In this document: positions 1 to 7,809 of the stretch, piece by piece | Layout of the letters: every line of letters starts with the position of its first letter | Position numbering within the stretch: position 1 is the first letter of the stretch | Notes under the pieces: model-generated | The model's database searches: none | What the model saw: the letters and a program-made list of their open reading frames with translations, nothing else | Told to the model about the DNA's origin: nothing | Source of the DNA: JBDSTZ01 sp039927975 | GTDB taxonomy: Bacteria > Pseudomonadota > Gammaproteobacteria > Burkholderiales > Burkholderiaceae_D | DNA length: 11,560 bases | Direction of reading: 5' to 3' | Assembly: GCA_039927975.1 (NCBI GenBank) | Contig: JBDSTZ010000309.1 | Coordinates: 1-11,560, forward strand | Translations under genes and position numbers: made by a program

Positions 1-1757
1 CCCATGCGCAGACGGGCGCGCTGGCGCACCCGATGGTTGGAGGCGGCGATCAGGTCGAGCTCGTGCGCGTTCAAGGACCAGCTACCGGTTTGCAGCAGGT
101 CGCGCGCCTCGTCGAGCATTTTGCCGGGCGGGAGCAGCAAGTCGGCCGGCCGGCTTTCGTCGGACCAGCGCGCCGCCTGCTGCGCCAGGCGGCCGCGCGC
201 GCCGAGCGCGTTGCGGTGCGCGGTGATCCACTCGGTCATGCGCGGCCAGCGCCGCAGGATGGCGTCGTGGGCGATGCCGAACACCGGCGTGCCGGCCAAC
301 AGGTCGCTGACGAACAGGCGCGATTCGACCAGCGCGGCGACCGCCTGGCGCGCGGCGTCGTCGCGCAGGGCGGACCAGGGCGCGCGCTGGCTGCTGACGT
401 TGGCGCCGTCGCCCGAGACGATGATCACCAGCGACATGATGTGCGCCAGCGCGGCGCGCTGCGCCTCGTCCAGGCCCAGTACGACTGCCTCGGCGCGCTG
501 GCCGATCGAGCCCTCCAGCTCGCCCATCTGCTGGAAGGCGTCGAAACCGAGCACGCCGTCGGCGGTGCGCAGGCGGTACAGCTCCTGCAGGCAGTACTGC
601 AGCAGGGGCAATGCGTCGGGCCGGCCTGCGGCGCTGGCGCACAGGATGTCGTCGAGGCCGGCGCCGCTGACCGGGTCGGTGCCGAAGCTCAGGCCGGCCG
701 CCGCCGCCGGGCGCCGGATCATTTGCGCGATGTCGCCAAAGCCGGGCGGGTCGAGGTCGACCAGTCCGCCATGGCGGCGGCCCTCGGTGAGCAGGTGGTA
801 CTCGGCGATGCTGGGATAAAAATCGTTGCGGCAGGCGAGCACGAGGAACACGACGTCGCTGCGCGCCAGCAGTTCGAGCATGCGCAGGAAAGCGATGCGC
901 TCGGATTCGCCGATCCGGGCGGTGTTGAACAGGGCTTCGAAGCGGTCGATGAAGATCCCGAAGCGCAGGCCGGCGCGCTCGCGCGCGTACGGCGCCAGCG
1001 CCTTGCCGAGCGTGGCGATGACAGCCGTCCCATCGTGTTCAAGGCGCGCGCCGAGCGACACCGCGCTGTCGTCGGCGAAGGCCCACTGATCTTCCCATTG
1101 CAGGTCGAGCAGGGCGCCGGCCAGCGCGGTGAAGAGACTGTGTTCGCCCTGGTCGACCAGGTCGAAAGTGGTGCTGGCGAGCAGACCGAGTCCGGACGGC
1201 GCGCCGCTGCGCGACAAGGCCGGCAGCAGGCCGGCCTGGATCAGCGAGGTTTTGCCCGAGCCGCTGGGACCGAGAATGAGCACGAGCGCCAGGCCGCTCG
1301 CCACTTGCGCGCCGGCCGCCTCGACCAGCTTGCGGGTGACTTCGTCGCGCCCGAAGAACACGTCGGCGTAGGCGGCGTCGAACGCCAGCAGTCCGCGAAA
1401 CGGCGAGCCATCCTGCCAGCGCCGGGCGCTGTCGGGGCGGGCGGCAAAGTCAAGCGGCCCCACCGTGCGGTAGCCGCGCAGGCGGATCGTTTCGATGTAC
1501 AGGGGGGCGCTGGCGCTGTCGCCGAGCAGGCGGCGCAATTGCGCGATGTTCTTGTGCAGGGTGCTGTCGCCGGACAGGGTGCTGCCCCAGCACTGGGTGA
1601 GCAGTTCGTCGGCGCTGAGTATGGCGCCGCGCGCCTGGCACAGCGCCACCAGCACCGACATGGTGCGCGGCTCCATCTGGCGCTTCTCGTCGGCCGTCTC
1701 GATCGAGTTGGTGGCCGGATCGACCAGCCAGGCGCCGAACCGGAACCGGCCTGTCAC
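1..1757 (-). CDS. Winged-helix transcriptional regulator fused to nSTAND-type NTPase (C-terminus beyond window)
   Basis: The frame is open from the left edge to a GTG at 1757, giving 585 codons with no stop; the C-terminus is outside the window. Residues 1-100 read as an OmpR/CadC-type winged helix: strand FRFGAWLVD (5-13), EPRTMSVLVALC (29-40), the recognition-helix region HKNIAQLRRLLGD (68-80) and the wing YIETIRLRGYRTV (87-99). FFGRDEV (134-140) leads into the P-loop GPSGSGKT (163-170, Lys169). A Walker-B-like FGIFIDRFE lies at 265-274 with Asp271. Together these indicate an nSTAND ATPase, a signalling switch that normally carries a sensor or repeat region at the missing C-terminus. The last visible residues are basic (RVRQRARLRM), which often precedes a membrane helix in such proteins; that is inference. 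GTG 1757 is the only plausible start, because the frame has a TAA at about 1830 and no ATG between, and M28 would delete the first winged-helix strands. No clear Shine-Dalgarno precedes it. The ligand and target genes are unknown; the lyase gene 201 bp upstream is a possible target by proximity only. Confidence 0.88.
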   Translation of the reverse strand, partial: MTGRFRFGAWLVDPATNSIETADEKRQMEPRTMSVLVALCQARGAILSADELLTQCWGSTLSGDSTLHKNIAQLRRLLGDSASAPLYIETIRLRGYRTVGPLDFAARPDSARRWQDGSPFRGLLAFDAAYADVFFGRDEVTRKLVEAAGAQVASGLALVLILGPSGSGKTSLIQAGLLPALSRSGAPSGLGLLASTTFDLVDQGEHSLFTALAGALLDLQWEDQWAFADDSAVSLGARLEHDGTAVIATLGKALAPYARERAGLRFGIFIDRFEALFNTARIGESERIAFLRMLELLARSDVVFLVLACRNDFYPSIAEYHLLTEGRRHGGLVDLDPPGFGDIAQMIRRPAAAAGLSFGTDPVSGAGLDDILCASAAGRPDALPLLQYCLQELYRLRTADGVLGFDAFQQMGELEGSIGQRAEAVVLGLDEAQRAALAHIMSLVIIVSGDGANVSSQRAPWSALRDDAARQAVAALVESRLFVSDLLAGTPVFGIAHDAILRRWPRMTEWITAHRNALGARGRLAQQAARWSDESRPADLLLPPGKMLDEARDLLQTGSWSLNAHELDLIAASNHRVRQRARLRM

Positions 1758-1813
1758 GCGGCGGCGGCCAAAGGCAGGAATGGTACGACTGGCACGGCAG
1801 GGGAACTGCGCAT
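1754..1813 (-). other. Possible 19-codon upstream ORF overlapping the regulator start
   Basis: An ATG at 1813 opens a 19-codon frame (MRSSPAVPVVPFLPLAAAA). Its TGA (1756-1754) overlaps the GTG start (1757-1755) of the regulator in a GTGA arrangement. The main start has no visible Shine-Dalgarno, so translational coupling from this leader would explain how it is read. The leader itself has only a weak purine stretch (AAAAG) upstream. It could equally be a chance ORF. Confidence 0.25.
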
Positions 1814-1845
1814 GATGGGCACTGAACTTTTAACCAAAAGAAAAT

Positions 1846-1854
1846 ATTCTAACA
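1846..1854 (-). promoter_or_regulatory. Candidate extended -10 promoter for the winged-helix/nSTAND gene
   Basis: Read on the minus strand the bases are TGTTAGAAT, an extended -10 (TGn) followed by TAGAAT, five of six matches to TATAAT. It sits in an AT-rich island within GC-rich DNA, about 90 bases upstream of the GTG start. No good -35 is present, which extended -10 promoters tolerate. Transcription would start near 1839-1840. Confidence 0.35.
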
Positions 1855-1914
1855 TCACGGCGCCGCCGCATGGCGCCGATCATTGCCACTTTCGCCAGGC
1901 CGGCCCGGCGCGGC

Positions 1915-1951
1915 CGCGCCGCACAGGAAAGACAGCATCCTGTGCGGCGCG
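1915..1951 (-). terminator. Strong stem-loop after the lyase gene, probable terminator
   Basis: A 14-bp perfect inverted repeat (1915-1928 with 1938-1951) encloses a 9-base loop. It begins 7 bases after the lyase stop codon, the usual place for a transcription terminator. No T-run follows on the minus strand, so it is either a U-less or Rho-assisted terminator or a 3'-end stabilising hairpin. It separates the lyase transcript from the regulator gene downstream. Confidence 0.6.
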
Positions 1952-1958
1952 ACGCGCG

Positions 1959-4928
1959 TCAGTTCGGCTGCACCACCCCGTGAAAGCGCACTTCCGACAG
2001 GTTGCCGTACCAGGGGGCGCCGTTGTAGATGCGGAGGTAGCGGTACGGCACGCCGCCCGTGACCGGCAGGGTTTGCCACTCGAGGGTGGCGGTCGCCGGC
2101 GCGGTCAGGGTGGTCCAGTCGGTATTGTTGTTGGAGCCTTGAATGACCACGCCGTTGGCCCGCGTGTAGTAGTTGTCCTGGCGCGCGGCCAGTTCCACCC
2201 GGCTCAAGATGACTTCGTTGCCGAGGAAGTCGAAGGTGATGAAGGCGCCGTTGCCGGCGTTGTTGGCGCCAATCCGGAAGTCCGAGATGGTGCCCAGGTT
2301 GGCGTCAAACAGGGTGTTGACCACGGCGGCGGTGGTCGCCGCCGAGCGGTTGCTGGTTGAATCGATCAGCGTCGTGATGGTCGACAGATTGCGGATCACG
2401 TCGGCTTCATCGACCAGCACCAGCGCGCTGCCATCGGTGGTAGCGGTCGCAATCACACCGCTCGCGCCGTTTTGCAACTTGTAGCTGACGGTGAACGTCA
2501 GCGCGCCCGCGGCGACGCCCTGCGGCATGACGGCGGTGGCGCTGAAGTTGATGTTGTCCGTGGTGGTCACACTGGCCGCCAGGCCCTGGATCGTGACGTT
2601 GACGCTGGCCACCGCTTCCTTCATCGTGACGGCCAGCTTGACGGTGTTGCCCGGCACCACCCGGTTGCGCAGCGCTTGCGGCGAGCTGATCGACACTGCG
2701 GCGATCTTGTTGGCCTGGGCCACCCCGCGCAGGCGCAGCTCGGCCATGTTGCCGAACCAGGCGGCGGGATTGTAGATCCGCACGTAGCGGTAAGGCTGCG
2801 GATTGATCGCCATCTGCTGCCACTCGGCCGAGGGAGCCGCCGCGCCCGAGATCGTGGTCCAGCTGGCGTTGTCGTTCGAGCCTTGCACCACGGTGCCGGC
2901 GATGCGGGTGTAGTACTGGTCCTGGCGGCCCAGCAGGTCGACACCGGACAGCGAGGCGCTGCCATCGGCCGTGAAGTCGAAGGTGATGAAGGCGCCGTTG
3001 CCGTCGTTGTTCACGCCGGTGCGGAAATCCGAGCCGGCGGCGCTGCCGTCGAACAAGGTGTTCACCTGGGCCAGGGTGGCCGCCGCCGTCCGGTTGACGG
3101 TCGAATCGATCAGCGTCGCGATCGCCGGCACGTTGCGGATCACGTCCGATTCGTCGACCAGGTAAAGCGCGCTGCCATCGGTCGTCGCGCTGGTGACGAC
3201 ACCGTTCATGCCGCTCGGTAGTTTGTAGCTGATGGCGAAGTTCACCGCGCCCGTCGCCGCGCCCTGCGGCAGGGGCGCGCTGGCGGTGAAGTTGAGGTTG
3301 TCCGAGGTGGTCACGGTGGCGGCCTGGCCCTGGATCGTGGCGCTGACATTGCTCACCGCGTCTTTCGCCGTGAACGCCAGTTGCACCGTATTGCCCGGCA
3401 CGATGCGGTTGCGCAGCGCCTGCGCCGAGCTGATCGACACGGTGCTGATCTTGTTGGCGCGCGCCACCCCGCGCAGGCGCAGCTCGGCGACATTGCCGAA
3501 CCAGTTGCCTGGATTGTAGATGCGGACGTAGCGGTAGGGCTGGGGCGTGACGGCGAACTGCTGCCACTCGGCCGTGGAGGCGGCCGGGCCCGAGAGCGTG
3601 GTCCATGTCGCGTTGTCGTTGGAACCTTGCACCACGGTGCCGGCGATGCGGGTGTAGTACTGGTCCTGGCGACCGATCAGGTCGACTCCGGTCAGGGTGG
3701 CGCTGGCGTCGGCCTTGAAATCGAAGATGATGAAGGCGCCATTGCCGACGTTGTTGGTGCCGGTACGGAAATCGGCGCTGGTGGCGCTGTAGTCGAACAT
3801 GGCGTTGACCGACGACAGGGTGACCGCCGCGCTGCGGTTGACGGTCGAATCGATCAGCGTGGCAATCGCCGGGATGTTGGCGATCACGTCCGATTCGTCG
3901 ACCACATACAGTGAGCTGGCGTCGGTGGTGGCGCTGGTGGTCACGCCGCTCATGCCGCTCTGCGAGGTGTAATTGATGGCGAAGGCCACGGTTCCCGCAG
4001 CCACGCCTTGCGGCAGGGTCGCGCTGGCACTGAAGTTGATCTGATCCGTGCTGGCCACCGTGGCCGGCTGGCCGGCAATCGTCGCGCTCACATTGCTGAC
4101 CGCCTCCTTCGTGGTGAAGCTCAGTTTGACGGTGTTGCCCGCGACGATGCGGTTGCGCAGCGCCTGTGCCGAACTGATCGACACGGTGGCGACCTTGCTG
4201 GCGCGCGCCGCGCCGTGCAGGCGCAGCTCGGCCAGGTTGCCGTACCAGGCGTTGCCGTTGTAGAGCCGCAGGTAGCGGTAGGGCTGGGTGTTGTTGACCG
4301 TCAGTTGCTGCCAGTCGGCGGTCGAGCCGGCCGCGTTCGTCAAGGTGGTCCAGCTGGCGTTGTCGTTGGAGCCTTGCAGCACGGTGCCGTTGGCGCGCCC
4401 GACCTGGTCCTGGCGGGCCAGCAGTTCGACCCGCGACAGGGCGGCGCTGCCGTCATCCTTGAAGTCGAAAGTCAGGTAGCTGCCCGAGCCGCTGCCATTC
4501 AGGCGAAAGTCGGTGAAGGTGCCCATATTGGCGTCGACCAGCGCGTTGGCCACGGCGCGCACGTCGGTCGCGCTCCTGCCGTTCGAATCGCTCAGGGCGG
4601 CGATGTCGAGCAGATTGCCGATGTAATTGCTCTGGTCCGAGATGAACAGCGCGCTGCCGTCGGTGCTGAAATAGGTCGTGTCGGCATCGCGGCCGGTGGC
4701 GGTCTTGTAGTCGAGCACGAACTTGACGGGTGCGGTGGCGCTGCCGGTAAGGGCCGGCGCCACCCAGTTCGCCGTCCAGCTCAGGTTGTCGGTGGTGGTC
4801 ACCGGCACCGTCTGGCCCAGCATCGTGAGGCGGACATTGTTGATGGCGGCGCTGGCGGTGATGGTCAGCTTGGCGGTGTTGCCCGGCACGATGCGGTTCT
4901 TGAGGCTTTGATCCGAGCTGATCGACAC
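1959..4928 (-). repeat. Four tandem 744-bp repeats encoding Ig plus F5/8C modules of the lyase
   Basis: The motif VSISSxQxLxNRxV recurs at residues 899, 1147, 1395 and 1643, exactly 248 residues (744 bp) apart. Unit DNA spans are 4185-4928, 3441-4184, 2697-3440 and 1959-2696; the last is shorter because the protein ends at the module boundary. Each unit has an Ig-like half of about 100 residues (VxGNTVKL, a TTD segment, then TDGSAL and VDES) and an F5/8C-like half of about 145 residues. The latter has LIDSTxNRxA, DFRxGxNN, GNGAFITFDF, RQDQYYTR, VVQGSNDNASWTTL, PYRYVRIYN and FGNxAELRLRG. The first unit (4185-4928) is the most diverged. Units 2-4 share stretches identical in DNA at the 744-bp offset, for example around 2898-2927 and 3642-3671. 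Confidence 0.93.
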
Positions 4929-7622
4929 TGCCGACAGCTGGTTGACCGCCTCGTGGCGCACGCCGACGAGGCGAAATTCCGACAGCTCGAGCAATTGACT
5001 GCTCGGGCGCACCATCTGGATCCTGATGAAGCGGAAGCGGCTTCCCTTGAGGTCGTCCTGGACCGCCAGCGTCTGCATGTCATCGATGGCCGACGTCAGG
5101 CCGGGCGTCAGGCGGGTCCAGGTGTCACTGTCGTTCGAGCCGAATATGGCGACGCCGCCGATGCGATCGGGGAACCCGGCGCGCACCTGCAGCTGGAAGG
5201 CCGAGGCCGAGACCTTGTAGCCGGCGCCGAAATCGAGGGTGTGCGCCAGGTTCTGCGCCTGGGTGTAGACGACGAAGGTGTCGGGTGCGTTGTCGAGCGC
5301 GTTCGGCACGCTGGTGCCGAAGGTCGACCAGGCCAGCATCCTGGCGTAATTGATGCTGCCGTCGGCCAGCAGGGGCGTGAGCAGTTGCAGGTTGGCGACG
5401 GCGGTGCCGAGCGCGCTCAGCTTGGTGGCGAAGACGTCGTCGGTGGCGCCGGCGATGGCGGCCTGGGCGTCGGCGTAGGCGGCGTTGTAGGCCATCAGCG
5501 TGGCGCTGATGTAGGCGACGCCGGCCTGGTAGCCGGCGTTGGCGGCGGCCACTGCCGATGCGCGGTCGGCGCTCACGACCACCTTGACCATCCGCGTGGT
5601 GACGGTGGTGCCGTCGGTGGCGCTGATGGCGAAGGTATAGGTGCCGGCCTGGGTCGGCTTCCACGAGAACGCCCCGGTGCCGGTGTTGAAGGTGGCGCCG
5701 GCCGGCATATTGTCGATCTGGTAGCTGACCACGTCGCCGCTGTTGGCGTCGGTGGCGCCGAAGCTGCGGCTGATCGTGCTGGTCGAGCCGGCGTAGGTGT
5801 ACAGGCTCAGGTCGGCGTCGCCGTCGGCAAACACCGGCGCCGTCAGCGCGCTGCCCGGCGCCAGGTTGATGTGGTCGAGGTCGACGATGGTGCCGGCGCC
5901 CTTGACGGTGATGAAGAACATGTCGCCCATCCACTGGAAGTCGTTCAGGGCGTAGGTCACGTAGCGCCACTGGCCCTTGGTGTCGGGCAGCGCGATGCTG
6001 TCGCCGAACGCTTCGAGCGTGGCGATGCCGTTGGTGCGGACGCGGAAGGCGATATTCTTGCTGCCGTTGGCGTAGCTGGTCAGCGCGATCTTGCTGCCTG
6101 CCGCGCTGGCGGTGACGTGCGCGTAGCCGGCCGTGCTGTCGCTCGCGGCCACCGAATTGGCGTCGAGCGCGGTGAAGCGGTCCTCGAACTCGCGCAGCGG
6201 GTCGACGATGGGCCGCACCAGCAATTGCGCGCCTTCGGCGGTCTCGGCCGCAGCCGGGATGTAGAACCAGAACTCGCTGCCGCCTTCCTGGCCATCCCAG
6301 TTATAGGCGTTGCGGCGCCGATAGGCCTCGCTGTAATAGGGCGCGCGCTGGTCCATATTGAAACCGCGCGTGTACTTGTAGTAGTAATACGAGCCCCACG
6401 AATTCATCGTCAGGCGGCCACGGTAATTACCCGAGAGCAGTTTGTAGACGACGGTCGGCGTGCCGTCCGGATTCGAATGGGCGGCGGTCGGCACCCACGG
6501 CGTGTCGTTGCCGAGCATGAAGCGGCCCCAGTAGTTGGCGGTCTCGAGGATGCGGTCGCCGAGGAATTCGTAGGGCCCGACCGCGTTGGCGGCGGTCGAC
6601 GGGGTGCCATTGACCGGGTCGACCAGCGTGCCCTGCGCCATGAGCATGCGCGAGAGCACCTCCACGTTGATGAGGTCGCCCGTGCTGTGGGCCTGGTCGC
6701 GGCCCATTTCCACCAGCTGCACCACCGGCGGGCTGACCGCCAGGCCGGTCGACTCGTCGGTATCGACCAGCCGGAACAGACGCTTGATGGCGCCGTTCAT
6801 GCCCTGGTCGGGCGCGCTCGCGTTGACCGTGAACCATTCAACGCCCTCGTTGTAACGGGCCCGGTTGCCGCTGAAGATGTAGCCGGCCATCGACCCCATC
6901 AGCGGATACAGGTGCTGGTTCATGAAGAAGCTGTTGGCGTGGTTGAAGGTGTTCGTGGCCGGGACCAGCAGATTGGCCGTCAGGTTGGCGCTGTCGTCGC
7001 TGGTCCACGCCAGCGAGGCGGTCTGGAAGCTGGTCGCGCGCAGCAGTTCGGCGGCGGCCGCCATCCGGTACATGGGCAGGCCGGTCTGGATATGGTCGCC
7101 GTCGAAGCCGCCGTACAGGGTCGGGTCCATTTGCTCCCAGATGCGGATGATCGCCAGCGCATTGGCGCGGTAGGTTTCGTCGCCGGTGACGTAGTACAGG
7201 AAGGACTGGGTGAAGGCTTTCTGGGCGTCGGCGATGAAGCGTGAATTCATGCCGACGCTGTTGAAGGCGTTGCTGGCGGGCTTGGTCGGGTCGCTGCCGC
7301 GGTTGCTGGAGACGGCCGTCTTCGAGGCCGACGAGGACAGCAGCATGGCGTTGAAGTTGCTGGTCCACGGTTCCTTCTGCGCGCGGAGTTGGGTGCGCAC
7401 GTTTTCCAGGATGGGCCGGGTCAAACCGACGCCGGGATGCTTGAAGCCGCTCGCGTCGGTCGTCTCCTGGATCGACGGCTGGTAGCTGGTGGCCAGCGTC
7501 AGTATCGTGTCGGCGGCGCTGGAGTCGGGTGGCAACAGCGACGCCACCCCCATCATCGCCGCGAAAAATATGGACGCGCCGAAGCGACGCCCGCGCGCAT
7601 TACCGTGCCTGCCTGATTCCAT
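1959..7622 (-). CDS. Secreted multi-domain alginate-lyase-family protein with tandem Ig plus F5/8C repeats
   Basis: A probable exported polysaccharide lyase of 1887 residues. The N-terminus has a basic stretch (RGRR, 11-13), a hydrophobic core (about 14-30) and a likely signal-peptidase site after SSAA (37/38). Residues 60-460 resemble alpha/alpha-toroid alginate lyase family proteins: HPGVGLTRPILENVR (62-76), YYVTGDETYRANA (143-155), an Asn-Gln-His at 235-237 that may hold the catalytic Asn/His pair, and EMGRDQAHS (305-313). Residues 475-590 look like a CBM6-type beta sandwich. Residues 595-683 are Ig/cadherin-like (GDVVSYQIDNMPAGATFN), 684-750 an Ala-rich helical linker and 755-889 an F5/8C-like domain. 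Residues 899-1887 are four tandem Ig plus F5/8C modules. There is no sorting signal, anchor or dockerin at the C-terminus, so release or Sec export to the periplasm followed by another step is possible. A GGTGG Shine-Dalgarno (7627-7631) precedes ATG 7622. The substrate (alginate or another uronate polymer) cannot be told from sequence; no transporter or sugar-utilisation gene is adjacent. Lyase class is fairly secure, specificity is not. Confidence 0.82.
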   Translation of the reverse strand: MESGRHGNARGRRFGASIFFAAMMGVASLLPPDSSAADTILTLATSYQPSIQETTDASGFKHPGVGLTRPILENVRTQLRAQKEPWTSNFNAMLLSSSASKTAVSSNRGSDPTKPASNAFNSVGMNSRFIADAQKAFTQSFLYYVTGDETYRANALAIIRIWEQMDPTLYGGFDGDHIQTGLPMYRMAAAAELLRATSFQTASLAWTSDDSANLTANLLVPATNTFNHANSFFMNQHLYPLMGSMAGYIFSGNRARYNEGVEWFTVNASAPDQGMNGAIKRLFRLVDTDESTGLAVSPPVVQLVEMGRDQAHSTGDLINVEVLSRMLMAQGTLVDPVNGTPSTAANAVGPYEFLGDRILETANYWGRFMLGNDTPWVPTAAHSNPDGTPTVVYKLLSGNYRGRLTMNSWGSYYYYKYTRGFNMDQRAPYYSEAYRRRNAYNWDGQEGGSEFWFYIPAAAETAEGAQLLVRPIVDPLREFEDRFTALDANSVAASDSTAGYAHVTASAAGSKIALTSYANGSKNIAFRVRTNGIATLEAFGDSIALPDTKGQWRYVTYALNDFQWMGDMFFITVKGAGTIVDLDHINLAPGSALTAPVFADGDADLSLYTYAGSTSTISRSFGATDANSGDVVSYQIDNMPAGATFNTGTGAFSWKPTQAGTYTFAISATDGTTVTTRMVKVVVSADRASAVAAANAGYQAGVAYISATLMAYNAAYADAQAAIAGATDDVFATKLSALGTAVANLQLLTPLLADGSINYARMLAWSTFGTSVPNALDNAPDTFVVYTQAQNLAHTLDFGAGYKVSASAFQLQVRAGFPDRIGGVAIFGSNDSDTWTRLTPGLTSAIDDMQTLAVQDDLKGSRFRFIRIQMVRPSSQLLELSEFRLVGVRHEAVNQLSAVSISSDQSLKNRIVPGNTAKLTITASAAINNVRLTMLGQTVPVTTTDNLSWTANWVAPALTGSATAPVKFVLDYKTATGRDADTTYFSTDGSALFISDQSNYIGNLLDIAALSDSNGRSATDVRAVANALVDANMGTFTDFRLNGSGSGSYLTFDFKDDGSAALSRVELLARQDQVGRANGTVLQGSNDNASWTTLTNAAGSTADWQQLTVNNTQPYRYLRLYNGNAWYGNLAELRLHGAARASKVATVSISSAQALRNRIVAGNTVKLSFTTKEAVSNVSATIAGQPATVASTDQINFSASATLPQGVAAGTVAFAINYTSQSGMSGVTTSATTDASSLYVVDESDVIANIPAIATLIDSTVNRSAAVTLSSVNAMFDYSATSADFRTGTNNVGNGAFIIFDFKADASATLTGVDLIGRQDQYYTRIAGTVVQGSNDNATWTTLSGPAASTAEWQQFAVTPQPYRYVRIYNPGNWFGNVAELRLRGVARANKISTVSISSAQALRNRIVPGNTVQLAFTAKDAVSNVSATIQGQAATVTTSDNLNFTASAPLPQGAATGAVNFAISYKLPSGMNGVVTSATTDGSALYLVDESDVIRNVPAIATLIDSTVNRTAAATLAQVNTLFDGSAAGSDFRTGVNNDGNGAFITFDFTADGSASLSGVDLLGRQDQYYTRIAGTVVQGSNDNASWTTISGAAAPSAEWQQMAINPQPYRYVRIYNPAAWFGNMAELRLRGVAQANKIAAVSISSPQALRNRVVPGNTVKLAVTMKEAVASVNVTIQGLAASVTTTDNINFSATAVMPQGVAAGALTFTVSYKLQNGASGVIATATTDGSALVLVDEADVIRNLSTITTLIDSTSNRSAATTAAVVNTLFDANLGTISDFRIGANNAGNGAFITFDFLGNEVILSRVELAARQDNYYTRANGVVIQGSNNNTDWTTLTAPATATLEWQTLPVTGGVPYRYLRIYNGAPWYGNLSEVRFHGVVQPN

Positions 7623-7646
7623 GTCTCCACCGATCTTTGTCGTTGA

Positions 7647-7658
7647 GTTATCGATAAC
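7647..7658. promoter_or_regulatory. Perfect 12-bp palindrome GTTATCGATAAC, candidate operator
   Basis: The sequence is its own reverse complement and lies in the predicted 5' untranslated region of the lyase gene, about 25 bases before its ATG and downstream of the candidate -10. A repressor bound here would block transcript elongation or initiation. The central CpG with symmetric AT-rich arms resembles LacI-family operators, which often control polysaccharide-utilisation genes; that assignment is inference. No LacI-type gene is in the window. Confidence 0.4.
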
Positions 7659-7691
7659 ATTTCTGTTCGAGCAAAAGTCTTGACTTGCTGA

Positions 7692-7720
7692 AATAAAGGG
7701 GGCCGTGCAGCGAGCGTCAA
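7692..7720 (-). promoter_or_regulatory. Candidate sigma70 promoter of the lyase gene
   Basis: On the minus strand, TTGACG (7715-7720) is followed after exactly 17 bases by TTTATT (7692-7697). These match the sigma70 consensus at five of six and four of six positions with ideal spacing. The start point would be near 7685, leaving a leader of about 60 bases that contains the 7647-7658 palindrome. Confidence 0.5.
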
Positions 7721-7809
7721 GCTTTCGGTAGACGGAATATAGGCTTATTGATCAGCTCGCGCAACTGTTTGAACGATAGTCGGGAAACCTTGCCGGTCTT
7801 GCCAGAACA

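Noticed and set aside
33..2360. A 775-codon open frame on the plus strand
   Set aside because: It is the codon-aligned antisense of the winged-helix/nSTAND gene and the 3' end of the lyase. Its product is rich in Arg, Ala, Gly, Val and Asp with no recognisable domain, whereas the minus strand shows a P-loop, Walker B and winged helix.
2407..3606. A 399-codon minus-strand frame inside the lyase
   Set aside because: It is an out-of-frame reading of the tandem repeats, rich in Arg, Gln and His, and periodic only because the DNA is periodic.
1959..4928. Regular repeats considered as a CRISPR array or satellite DNA
   Set aside because: The 744-bp period is in frame, encodes conserved protein modules, and has no short direct repeats with unique spacers.
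4008..7244. A 1078-codon open frame on the plus strand opposite the lyase
   Set aside because: Its translation (repeated VGAD, RQGG and QVDP-like text) is the antisense shadow of a GC-rich repetitive gene. The minus strand has a signal peptide and clear domains.
7679..7684. TTGACT as a plus-strand -35 for a small RNA
   Set aside because: No -10-like hexamer occurs 16-18 bases downstream; the segment there is GC-rich.
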